DNA from: Theristus sp. LFF4_11
Lineage: Eukaryota > Nematoda > Chromadorea > Monhysterida > Xyalidae
Assembly: GCA_030248135.1 (NCBI GenBank)
Contig: JASANC010005620.1
Span: 52,386 to 116,385, forward strand
DNA: 64,000 nucleotides
Direction: 5' to 3'
Shown here in pieces: positions 19,512 through 31,500 of this stretch (position 1 is its first letter; each line of letters begins with the position of its first letter). The notes beneath the pieces were generated by a model. The model saw nothing but the letters and a program-made list of their open reading frames with translations. It was not told the DNA's origin and made no database searches. Made by a program: the position numbers and the translations under genes.

Positions 19512-22500
19512 ATGAAGCGCAAATTAGAGTCGACGCTGCGTGAAGTGTCAAACGGCGACGACACGAACACGCGATCGCCAGCTGGCGCCATTGGCGAGTG
19601 TGTGCCGGCAACGTCCTCTGCCTCTTCTGACACGCTCACTGGTCACAACATTTCTGACCTGGTCGATCATCTGCTCAGACTCTATGACAATCCGTAAGAA
19701 TGAACGGGCATTCATGAAGCAGTATTTGGTGACGCGTCGCTTTGTCACATAGCTATGCGTCACTAAGTGGTTCTTCATGAATGCCACTTGACTCGTTCAT
19801 AACGCTCGTGCGCTGTGCGATTTTTGCTGTGCGTGCGGCAGTGCAGCTGCGTTGTAGCAGTGATGAGTGGTGGTTGATGAGCGCAAGCTTGCAGCGCCCT
19901 GAGCGACATCTCCGCCACGGACGTGCGTGCGTTGTGCGACGTGGTTCGTGTTGACTACGACACGCGCACGGGCAGCCTCGTCGCGACGCCGGCGCACAGT
20001 GACGCGCACAAACGCTACTACAGCATACAACTCGCGTTCCTCAGTCGGTTCACCAAGAAATTCAGCAGCACATTCGCTGCGCGACAAGGTTGCCGTTGAT
20101 TGAGGCCGATTGTTTCGCAGTTGATGTTATGCTTTGCGTGTTTCTTGTTTCTGTGCTTTCAGACGTGCTGCGACGTATCACGGTGTATTTGATTGCGGCC
20201 ACCAAGTTGCACAATTTGCCGAGTGACATTCGCGACTCACTGAAACAGTCGGCCGATGCGCTCGTGTCGCAGTGCTCGAAGGACACGCAAACGGCCATAC
20301 TCGGCACGTTGCTCACGCGGCTGCCACGTGCGTCACATTCAGTTGCAGCGTCGTTGCACTCGTCGTGATCGTGTGTGTTCGTGTGTGTTCACTGTTCGCA
20401 CTGTTTCTTCCTGTCTGCAGTCATCTCATCGACAGTGACACAGCTACGAGAGCGTGGCATGCTGAGCGACCACGATCGACTGATACCGTTTGCGGGTGAC
20501 CGTGAGAATGTTGGTGATGAACGGGAGCTTTCGTTGTCGCGTTCGTTGCCCTCTGTGGTTGTGTCAATCGACAGTTTGACCGAGGGTGACAATTTGCAGA
20601 CTGCCATTTGGTTTGTCGTCTCACAGTTGCGCACTGTCCATGTTTCATGCCTTCTTTCAGGTTTGGTGCTGAATGTTACCGTTTGTTTTCCAGTGAAGCA
20701 CTGCTCAGCAATGTGACCACCCTGCAGTCTCTGCCCGCCACCCACCAACTCGCCTGTTTCACCGAAGTGCTTTCGCTCATTGGCTACCAATCATGGACCG
20801 TCAAAAACGTTCGCATTTTTTTGACAAGTTGCTTCAAAAGTCAAAAGCAAACCGGCAGTAAGCGATAGTTCTGCAGAGCGCCCTGTGGCTTCTGTCTGGT
20901 GTGTTGCGTCACGCGGGACGGTTTCTGTCGCCAACGCTGCTGCTGTGCATGCACGACCAACTGTTTGCATTGGCTGAGCATTTGGCTGAGCTGCGACAAC
21001 TAAGTGGCCAGCAACACAGGCAAGTTGGAGAAGTTGCAAGTTTTGTTGCAACCGACCACTTCAGGGTGCGATTGTGTGGCCGATTGTGGCTCTCTGCCCC
21101 GTTGGCTAACGTTGCTCATTTGAACTTTTGAGTAGAATTCTGGATTTGCAAAACGTTAGATGGTAAACGAATGACATAACTAAAAAGAACATAACATCAG
21201 TTGATTTTTTTAGCGCGACTACCAAGCTGACCACAGCATTGTGTTCTGTGTTCAGTGAGTTGGGTCGTCAAATGAGCACACTAGCCAGGTCTCGTGCAAC
21301 GAATGGCTCAACAGCAGCGATGTGCCGTGTTTCAAGGCATTGTCTGCTTGAATGTGTGAAAGAGCGATGTTCCACTGTGCTGCATCCACAACAACAGTCA
21401 CATCAACAGGCACAACTGTGCTATCCGTCTGAGCTGTTCAAAGTTTGTGGCTGAATTTAAAATGGCACTTGCTGCATGTGTGTTGATCGGTTGAAAACAC
21501 TCGAATCCTTCATTTGGTACACCGAATGAATGTGCGAGCAATTCAAAAACACAGTTTGTTGCAGGCAATCATGGGCGACTGGTGCACGGGCGCATGCCTT
21601 TTGCTGGCCGAATTCTCAGAGATCGCCCATTCCATTGACGCAACAGACCACTCTGCTTTGGGTATGGCTGTGGTTCAGATCAGTCCAGCTGCACTTGCAT
21701 TCCCTTGCGAACGTTTGGTTGCAGACGATCAGGCAGAGACGGACTCAGTGCTGCGTCAGTTGTTGGCCGACGCTGTCGCACGTTCGCTCAGTGTGCACGG
21801 TGCTAAGTTGAAAGTGACGGTTGTTGTTTGACCACTTGACTGTTCATTTGTTCACTTGACCTGTGCACTTTGCAATGCGTTTCTCAATTTCAGACCTTAC
21901 TGGCGGTCATGCAAAACGTTGCCGTGGCACTGTTCCGACTGGACAGGTGTGTGTTTGCAAAACGATGCAAAATGAACAGTTTTTGTGATGCAAAATGAAA
22001 ACGAACTGTGTTGTCAGACTGTCGCGAACGTCAGCGACGCTCAACCAATTGCACGAGCTGATTGAGGTGCATGGCAAGAAGGCGTTTGCAAGTGTCAACC
22101 AGGTGAACCATTGATACGATGCAAATGGGCGTCCACTCAGTGAAGTGCACCATGCTGCATTGCAGCTGCGCCCCATGCTGCTGGTGACGTGCTGTGTGCT
22201 GCGCGCGTGCCTCCGTGCGCCGTGCACCGACGCACTCGCATGCACGGCTGCGCTCACGTCACTCGTGGCCTTGCTCGTCCGTGCCGAGTGTCTTCCTGCT
22301 GCACTCGCACTCGTTGCGTCCACTCGGCGGCTCAGTCTGAATGCCCGTCAGGAACTGCTGCGTTTATTCATGGAAACGCTGGTGCTGCTCGCTAAAGTTG
22401 GTACGTTCGTGTGCAGTTTGGAAATTTTGCACAAAAAATGCAGTTCTTTATAACCCATACTATTGCATTAGCCAAGCAACCGCCGTAAATTGGTCGTTTG

Positions 22501-25500
22501 CAAATTGACTTCTGTTTTTTGCAGTGAATGAAAAATCGTTTGGCGACAAGGAACTCCGGGTGCCGATGGCGACTGTGCGTGTCATTGCGTTTCTCTCATT
22601 GCCGTGGTTTGAGGTTCGTCTGTTACTTGTATTTTTTTAATTCAAACTTTAGTGCTTAGAGAAACGTTGGTGTAATGCATTGAGCATTACCAGGAGTTTC
22701 CGCCGTCAAAGGCGCGTGGCGCGGACGTGCGATCGCCAGAGCTGAAACGCTGCCTCGACGAAGGCGTCCACTACTGGCGTCAGCTGCCAACAGAATGCAG
22801 GAGTTCGTTTGCGGCACCGTTTTTTCCTTGCTGTTTCTGTGTTGACGTGTGGTTTCGTTGCAGATGCGACGTTGCTGAAGCAGCTGGCTGTGCGTGAGCT
22901 CGCTCGTACGCGTGCATGCGACCAATGGCGTCAAACATTGCTTACGATTGCACTGGTTTGTTTGCGAATGCAGACTCCATTCACTCAGTCAGTCTCGGCA
23001 GTGCACTTTGTTGCAGAACGACCGAACGACGCAGCTGTTGGTGGTGCGTGCGATGGGCGCCTTCCTGCGCACCATACAGACACGCGCGTACGCGTTCGGC
23101 ATGCGTGTGCTCGCCGATGCAGTGCTGTGCGTGCTCACAAACAGAGCTGCATTGCAATGCAACTGACCAGTTCACGCCCATTGCAGGCCGGCACTGCACC
23201 AACGCAGCACGCCAGTGGAGCACGTGCCAGTGCTGCTGCGTTGTTTGGCGCGTGTGCTCTGTGCGTTGTCCGCTCAGCAGCCGGCCATGTGCACGTGGTA
23301 TGTTTGCGAACAATCTACTTGCTTGTCTGCACTTCGCCCTTGCTGCTGTGCACGGTACACATGTTTTGGGTGAAATTCAGATTTGTTCTTGTTGCACCAA
23401 CATCAAATAAACTCCAAGAATGCTTTCCTGCAGCCAACGCAAGATCTGTGCCACAATGGATTACTGTTGCAATTCCTGTGGCCGCACGTGTTCCCACTGT
23501 GTTGCACCGATCACGAAACCACCAAACGAAGCAGCAAAGCAGCAACCGAAGAAGTTTCCAGTCGAAAATGCGCAAACATTGTTCGACACTCTGTGGGTGC
23601 TTGTGAAGCAGTCGCTCACAAGTGATGCAGTGCGGATCGGTATGGTTGAAACTGAGTTACTTTCCTAAAATACTATTTTTGTTATCGACAAATAACTTGG
23701 TCGCCCACGAACTGTTGTGTTTCTTTGTGCGTCAGCGTACTTCGACGCAGTGCACAGTGTGCTTGTGCATTGTGAGATGTCGCCTCAACATCGCACGAGC
23801 ATGCGTCGCATCGCAGTCGACTGTTTCACTCAGCTCTCGAACGCAGATGACACCGTGCACCGAGCGTTCCTGTACGTTTTGCAAAAGCGAACGCGTTTGC
23901 TCTTTGCGCAAGAAAACTCTGTCAACGGGCGTGTGGTGTTGTTTGCTGCAGCAAGCTGCTCCCTCAGCTGATCACGTTCTTCGAGGAGAGCGAGTGCTCT
24001 GCGACATTGCAAGAGGCGTTCGTCAAATTCGAGAGCACAACCGCAACAAGTGCACAGTTCTGGCTCACTGAGTACCTCAGTACGCTGATAAAGTTTGTGT
24101 TCTCTGTGCATTGCATTTATTCAGTTGTGTTTGTGGGTGTTTTTAACGAGCGTGGCAGTGTTTTCGTTGTCAACCAGCTGAGTGTGCCCAGAGTGCCCGT
24201 TTGTTGCAGGCAAGTGCGTGAGCGTTCATTGTGTGAGACGTTCCTTGTGCAGCTGGTGCTGCTTGCCGCCGCAGACGCCGCTGACGCGAACATTGTGACG
24301 CACGTGCATGCACGTCTGCGCGCTGTGGCCGCTGAGCACAGCATGAATCTGCGACAGTTCTACTACGAACATGACAATCAAATCGTGGCGTTCCTCTGCA
24401 ATCGACTCTGCAGGTTCCATTACAACAGCACGTCTTGTTGCTGTGTTTCTCTCTGTGCTCTTCAAAAAGGAGATTTCAGCTGAACTCACCCAATCTTAAG
24501 GTGCATTCATGAAGCAATATTTAGTGACCGCGTAGATGTTTTAACACAGCTACGCGTCACCAAATCATGTTTCATGAATGCCGCTTTAGTTGCCGTTGAT
24601 GGGACCAATTGTTGTATTAGCTTTCATTACGGTTTTGCGACTCAATGTGCGCATAGATAGGTAAACAGTCTCATGCATAACGTTAGAATCAAGCATGGTA
24701 TAGTGACCCAAGCTACGACAATACAACTGGATCACTTAGGCAATTTGAATTGTCACATAAAGTTTGAAACTAGTTTTCTTACACGTCAGCAAACGTAATG
24801 CGTCGCAGAAACTTGAAAACTGGTAGTATTAGCAAGTAGAATTAGAGCTACAAACGGAATCGTCAAGCTGCCTGAGAAGTGTGTTCAGTGAAATCCGTGA
24901 GTGGTGCGAGCCAGCGGCGCGACAGAGCGCCGGCAGCAGCGGTGCGAGTGCGTCCGTGGGCGGCGTGCGTCGTCGCAGTCAGCACTCGCGCTCGCCATCG
25001 CCAGACAACGTGCGCACTCGCTTGCAGCAGGTGCTGACACGTCTCGCAACGCTCTTCGACTGGCCCGATCTGCACAGTTGGCTGAAGGTGTGAACACGCA
25101 TTCAGTACTGCTTTGCACAGCGCGCACTCGTCGTTACTAGCCAGCTGGAGAACATGTTCATCAGCATTGCAACGAACGGACTTTGCTGACTTTGAATGTG
25201 ACCGTTTTGGTGGATTGAATTTTGAGTTTGTGATTCCGATGCTGGCGCTTCGTCGGAGTGGAACCGGCGGCTTCGGTCGCAACCGCCAGCAATTCGGCTC
25301 CGCCCCTCCGGAGCGTTGCGCTGCGGCAAAGAACAACAACAACAATGGTGAGTTTGTCCTAGTGAGCGAGTGCTGCTTGCGTGCAGGAGAACACGGCAGT
25401 CGTGTGTGCGCACGTGATTGTGCAGCACGTGGGTGGCGCCCGTGCACGCAGCAGCAACGCAGAGCACGTGCTGCTGAAGTTCCTGGCGAGCGAGCAGTCA

Positions 25501-28500
25501 ACGAACGTGCACGCGATGCTCGCAAACGCCGTTGCCGAGGTGACCGTCAAAATGACACTGGACGCCACTGATGTGCACGCCGCGAAACGATACTTCGAAG
25601 CGGAGGCCAATCACGGCATGCCGCCCGCAAATGCAAAACAGGTGCAGCAACGCAGGTTTTGCAGCAACAAAAATGGTTTTTGGAATTGTTTGAAGTGAAA
25701 CTCAGTGATTGTGCAGTGTGTTTCAGTTTGAGCAGTACATCGCTCACTCATCGTACGATTGTCTCGATCCATTGCTGTTGCATCTGTCCGATGACCCGGA
25801 CAAAGTGTTGGCTGCCATTGGTGGCCTTGCTGGTGTGCTTGCCATGGATGACTGTGACAGCAGCACTCACTCGTTGGTGTCCCTGCTGCGTACACGCTTC
25901 TTTGGTGTGCTGCTCGCGTTCCAGGTGACTGTTTGCTCGCATTATCAAAAATGTTTGCAACATTCAGCCGCATTCAAATGCACGAAGCCGACCCACCCGA
26001 CGTTACCAACGTTTTCCGATGATTCCTGCATCTCTTCACAAAATACAAGCACGAGTTGCGTGCGTCCAACGCACCTCCAAATATGGCTGGCCGTTGTGTT
26101 GTTGTGCGTGTTGTGAACGTGTTCACTCAGCCTGGACATGATGTCGTGTGATGCAGGGCGAGTTTCGTTCCGTTACGCGGCCTCATTCGCACAAGCGGCG
26201 TGTGCTCGCCAGCCTCGGCTGTCTGCTGTCGCAGTTGAAAGGCACCGAGCTGCTGCGCAATTCACTGCCGAAGGTGATCAACGTGCTCAGTGCCGCCACC
26301 GACCAGGCGTCCTTGACGACCGACGTGCCGGCCGTGTGGTGCGTTCGCGTTGTCTGCGCATCACCGCAGCCACTGTGCCACTGTGCCACAACGCTGATGC
26401 TCGTGCATTCACAGGGACCAGTTCGTCTCGTGCGTGCCGGACTGCAGTCTCGTCGAGCTGTTGCCTCAGCTGATCGTGGCCGTGTACCCACTGCTGCTCG
26501 TCACGGACATGGACGCGCTGTTGCACACGTTGTTCAAGCGACGACACAGCGCACTCGCCAACTGCCAGCTCTGGCTGGACCTCTGTGTCGTCATGTACGA
26601 CAACGCGGACATTGGCAAACGCTTGCTGGCGTTTTGGCAGCCGCCGACGGAATCGCTGGAGCAGCGTCTGCGTCGATGCGTCCGCGTGCTCATGGTGGAG
26701 CAGGCTGATTTGAAGGTGCGCAATTCAATCTGCTTTCACACGATGCTTTTCAGTCTTAGTCACTTTCAAGAACGGCCACATCTTTGATTATAAGGCGATC
26801 CCTATTCTAAACATGAGAATGCTGATACGGTTTGGTTGATTGTACAACAGGTATTGGCGTTACGCAAGCTGCACTCGCTGCTGTTGCACGCTGGCAGTGC
26901 AGCTGTGAATGAGTTCGTTGAGCAGTCACTGACACAGCCACACACCGGTGACTCTCTGCTGGAGCACTTGATACAGGTGCAGTGCTGCTATTGTGTGTTC
27001 GCATTGATGACTCATGCTCATGTGCATTCTCACCCCTACAGGCAATTATGCACGCCATGCGCGACGGTGATCACGAAAAAATTCGGCCATTCGCTGCTGA
27101 GTGCTTTGGTGCACTGGGTGCGATTGACCCAGGTTGGAAGTCGATGTTTTAAACAGAAAGTCACTTATTCGAGCAGATACCGTCAAACTGAAACACATGC
27201 AGTTTGTGCATTCTGTCATTTGAATCTGGTGTGCTTATTGGCTGCATAGAGCAGGTTGCACCAATTATCGAGTTGCGTTCAAAAGCAGTCAGTCAGCTAC
27301 TTGCCCATGGTTTGCAACTTTTCGTCCAATCGATGCCGTTTTCAACAGGTTTGCTGCACGGTTCGCACGTGTCGGATGCGTGCAGGCAGTTTTCTGGTGT
27401 GCCCGTTCAATTCGATGACTTCTCACTGACGATCGAGTTTGCTGAGTTTGAGCCAGCGAGCGTGGGTCAAGGGCAAGGCTGCCGCAGCGAGTTTGCGTGT
27501 CAGCTGCTGTGTCGCATGTACGCATGCCTGCTTGCTACCACTGATCCGGAACTGAACAATCAATGCTCGCTCGCCATACAGCAAACGCTGCACGCACTGA
27601 ACTGTGCCACGACAAAGGTCACCAGTTGCTTGTTTGCTGAAATGCATTTCGCGACCATTCTGCTTTCGTCCTGTCGACCACAGCAACACGTGTTTTCACT
27701 GTGGTCAGGAGCGTGAACGTCGCGATTCGACAGCGCACCAGATTTGGTACGGTCTGCCCGAGCGAGTGCGCGCAGTGCTGCAGCCATTCCTCTCGACGAA
27801 ATACATCAAGACGTGCACCAGTGGTACACAGGGCCACGAGGCGCCCGCCGCACAGCCACTGATTGCGCACTGCAACAGCTATGCTGGCTGGCTGACAAAC
27901 TGGTACAGGCAGACCGTTGGCAAGGTGAATGTTGCTGCAATACTGTGAATCACGCACGAGTATAATGACAGAAATGGGCGTTCTTGTGCGCACAGTTGAT
28001 GAACGGCGATGCACGGCGCTTGTTCGTGGCCGCCGAGGAGATGGTGCTCGCGGATGTGTCGTTTGCGCAGTTCCTGCTGCCCCACGCGCTCCTGCAGGCG
28101 TTGAGGGAGCAAACGGATGAGCGCCATGCTCTGGTGGGTGGTGTGCAGCCACTGCAACACTATTCACAAACGTGTCGCTAACGAAACACGTCTCTTGCTG
28201 TTTGCAGATTAAAAGAGAGATCTTGGAAGTGGTGCGCATGGCGTGTCGAGATCACCGATCAGCAGCATTCGTTGAAAGCGCGCTCAAGACGGTTTTCAGA
28301 TTGATGGACTTGCTCACCAAGTGGCTCTACCATTGTGCGCAACGCACCGTAAACGGGGGTTAGTTACGTTTACAAGCGTTTTTTTTGCCACGCAAGTTCT
28401 TTGGAGTTTACGCACCTTTGATAGTTTAGCGTAGCAATCCTTTTTTTGTTTAATAACACTTAGTTTAATTTTAGCGTAATTTTCCCTGTTTCTTGATAAT

Positions 28501-31500
28501 ACGACAGCAACTGTAATGTCCTAGTTTATCGTAACAGCAAAACAGCTCGTTCAAAGCAAACTAAACAGCCAAGCATGCCAAACCATGATTATTTCCACGT
28601 CGAATTCAAATCAAGATTTTATGGATTACAGTAATATTTCTTTTGGGCGCCAACACAAGTTTACTGGTACGCGTCTCGTCCTACGTAGACTTTTCTGCAA
28701 ACGCAAGTTTATCAAAGCAGCTGTTTTCGCTAAAATTGGAAGCGACGTGTGTTTTCTGTTGGACAGAGCCGTCGCCGATGCGTCGTCGTATATTCACATT
28801 TGTGAGATCGCTGAAGAGCGCCGGCTGTGGCAGCAGCGTTCAGCCGCAGCAACACGCAGCGCCCGTGTTGGCCGTGTGCGACTCTGCCGCGCGCTGTGGC
28901 TCGCTTGCTCGCGCGGTCATGGTGATCGAGGAAATGCGCTTCAGCAATTGCTCACCGGCGCAACAGAGAGCCGTCAATGACGCCGCCAAGGCGGACGCGT
29001 TTCGATTGTTGCAGGTGTTGCGATGGTGTGATCGGTGGTTGTGGTTGGTGTGTGGCTGGCGTTTGCGCTTGCATCGTGTCTGTGCATTGCAGCAATACTA
29101 CGCACGCCTGCGCGAGACGGACAGCGTCGCCGGTGCGCTCGTGAAGCTGCGTGCGTTGCGGGAGCCGAGCGCACAGGAGCACGTGCTCGCGTTGGAGTCA
29201 CTCGGCAGCTACACCGCAGCACTGCCCTATCACCGGCTGATGGCTGCCGACACAGCCAACACTGCCGCCGAGCACACGCGCACATTGCCGCTCGCGCAGT
29301 GTCTCCTGAAAATGAACGAGCCACAATTGGCGTTGGATCATCTGCGCCATTGCACTGATCTCGCGAATGCACTTGATGCTAAGTTAGCGCAATACTCGTG
29401 TGTTTTTGTTTGTTTGCTGAATTGAATATTGTTTTTGTAAGATTTTGCAACTTTGGGATTTTCCTAAATTCCAAATTGCAGTACGTCGAACACGGCGTTC
29501 ACACAGCTGCAAATTGAGGCTACGTTGAAACTGCAGGACTGGACGCAACTGTCCGCATTGGTGGGAGACAAGGTGCGGTTTGCGAAGGACAACGTTTTGC
29601 ATGGGCGCCAATTTGTGTGCGTGTCTGTGACAGTTCCCATGAACACTGGCGTTTGCAGCAGTGCACAGACAGAAACGCACGCACAGCAGCGCGTTGCCCG
29701 CCGGACGCATGGCCGTGCACGCTGGCGTCCATGATGCTCTCAGTCGGCAGCAGACGCAGCGCCAATCGCGCTGACTTTGAGGCGAACTTGCTGGCGGCAC
29801 GTGCCACCGTGGGCAGCTGGCTGGCGGCGTCACTCATGGAGACGAACACTTACGACAACGTCTACGGACATGTGGCACGGTGCGTGCACACGGCAATGCA
29901 GCGCACGTGGCTGTGTGTGTCTGTGAGCACACGGCAATGCAGCGCACGTGGCTGTGTGTGTCTGTGAGCACACGGCAATGCAGCGCACGTGGCTGTGTGT
30001 GTCTGTGAGCACACGGCAATGCAGCGCACGTGTCTGTGTGTGTCTGTGAGCACACGGCAATGCAGCGCACGTGGCTGTGTGTGTCTGTGAGCACACGGCA
30101 ATGCAGCGCACGTGTCTGTGTGTGTCTGTGAGCACACGCAACAGTACACAGCTGCAACATAGTGCGCTGTCTTCAAACTAGAACGTTCCGTTCACTGCCT
30201 ACGGAATGGCCGATTAAACATGGCAGCTTTTTTTCATGGTGCACGGAGTGTGCGAAACTTGAATCAAAGGAAAACGATGTTCAGAGACCCAATTCAGCGT
30301 CAAATTTGATGTGTTTTTTGAACTAATTGATTCTTCGAGCTCATACTGTTCATTCTTTCTGCCTTGCACACGCGATTGGGAGATTATGCAGGCATTCTTG
30401 AGAAAGACAACTGCTAGTCTGCGACTGATGCCGCCTTGAGGCAGATACAAGGACTGGCTTATTTCTTCGGCCACACTGCAACAGTTGCCTGAGCAGTGCG
30501 TGCTCATCACGAGTTGCATGTTGCAGTCTGCACGTGCTGCACGATCTGGAGCTGCTGCAGTCCGTGATGCGCGAGCAGCCGAACGAACGCACGATGCTCG
30601 CTCGCCTCGAAAGCGATGTGTTCCCTGCGTGGCAACAACGATTGAAATTCGTTCAGGTCGTCATCTGATAAGATTCAGCCACCAGTTGCCTCTCTGTAAA
30701 TTGGTTTATGATGAAGCGCCATGAAGTGAAGTTGCGTCAGCCGCTGCAGCATTTGATTTTATGTCCCGATTCAACATGCCGCAGCGGCTTGTCTGAAAAT
30801 TAGAACGTATTTGCAATCTTGGAAGGAACGTAATTACGCTGAAATTATTTTTGTTTTGGAAAATAAATTTGATTGGTTCTCATCTTTTTACGGCGCTTTC
30901 AAAATTTCACTTGAAACGTGTCTACGTCTAGTCACGCGTTCAGTATTATGTTACACGTTCCGTATGCTGGTGTGTGGCTCTACGAGTACCTCAAAGCACA
31001 CGGAAGTTCCGGGCACTCATTGGCTGCTCATGTTCTCGATTTCCTAATAATGTACGTGAGCATGGGATATAGACTCTGAAGACCTGAAGCAGCTGCATTT
31101 CGTCATTCATGCTAGCGCCTTCAGCACGCGCGTCCATGAATGTGCGCGTGCTCTGTTTTTTGCCTCATGAACGTGTAGCAAAGTGACGCTGCGTGAAGCG
31201 ACGCGCGCGCCTCAGCCTCCATGAATGGCGCTTTATCGTCACGTGAACGCCATTGATTGGATGCATTTTCAGTGCTCCTCAGCCACTCTGTCAGTTCTGC
31301 TGGAGGCACAACGTCAACTGATGGGCCTACTGCCAAAGCACAAGAGCGTGCAAGCGGCCGTGAACAGACGTCTTCATGAAAACTATCTGCGATGCGCAAA
31401 ACTGGCACGCGAGTCAGTGATTGATGACGTCGCTGTTGTTTTGTTCTTATATCGTTCGTTTTGTTTGCGTTCGTGGAATTAGTTCTGCTGACAAGTCTTT

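Larger units (their letters stand above)
19455..25924 (+). other. ATR: ATR exons 1-24: HEAT-repeat region
   Basis: Exons: 19455-19693, 19895-20088, 20163-20327, 20421-20610, 20661-20799, 20877-21019, 21214-21442, 21565-21813, 21894-21946, 22018-22102, 22166-22400, 22525-22613, 22694-22802, 22864-22955, 23017-23126, 23187-23297, 23434-23639, 23736-23871, 23952-24071, 24210-24413, 24868-25087, 25227-25361, 25387-25641, 25727-25924. Helical Leu-rich sequence throughout. Clear ATR anchors are [20 protein letters not shown] (human VPFALLHLLHCLL), [15 protein letters not shown] (human IANVFDFPDLNRFL) and [13 protein letters not shown] (human LQPKLLGILAFF). Exon 17 carries a Cys cluster [12 protein letters not shown]. 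Boundaries around 25,087-25,361 are the weakest. Confidence 0.75.

Noticed and set aside
20389..20790. Minus-strand open frames antisense to ATR exons
   Set aside because: They arise from codon bias of the GC-richer exons and show no splice signals or domains.
22809..23606. A 265-codon open frame within ATR
   Set aside because: It is the +1 shadow of ATR exons; the ATR reading with phased introns fits family sequence on both sides.
25105..25226. An ATR exon starting at 25,106 ([18 protein letters not shown])
   Set aside because: The frame stops at TGA and conflicts in phase with the downstream exon; starting at 25,227 after TTTTGAG gives [11 protein letters not shown] in phase, which fits ATR better.
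29830..30176. Long His/Cys-rich open frames on the minus strand
   Set aside because: They read through the 41-bp minisatellite in three frames; 41 is not a multiple of three, so each frame cycles through the same three peptides.
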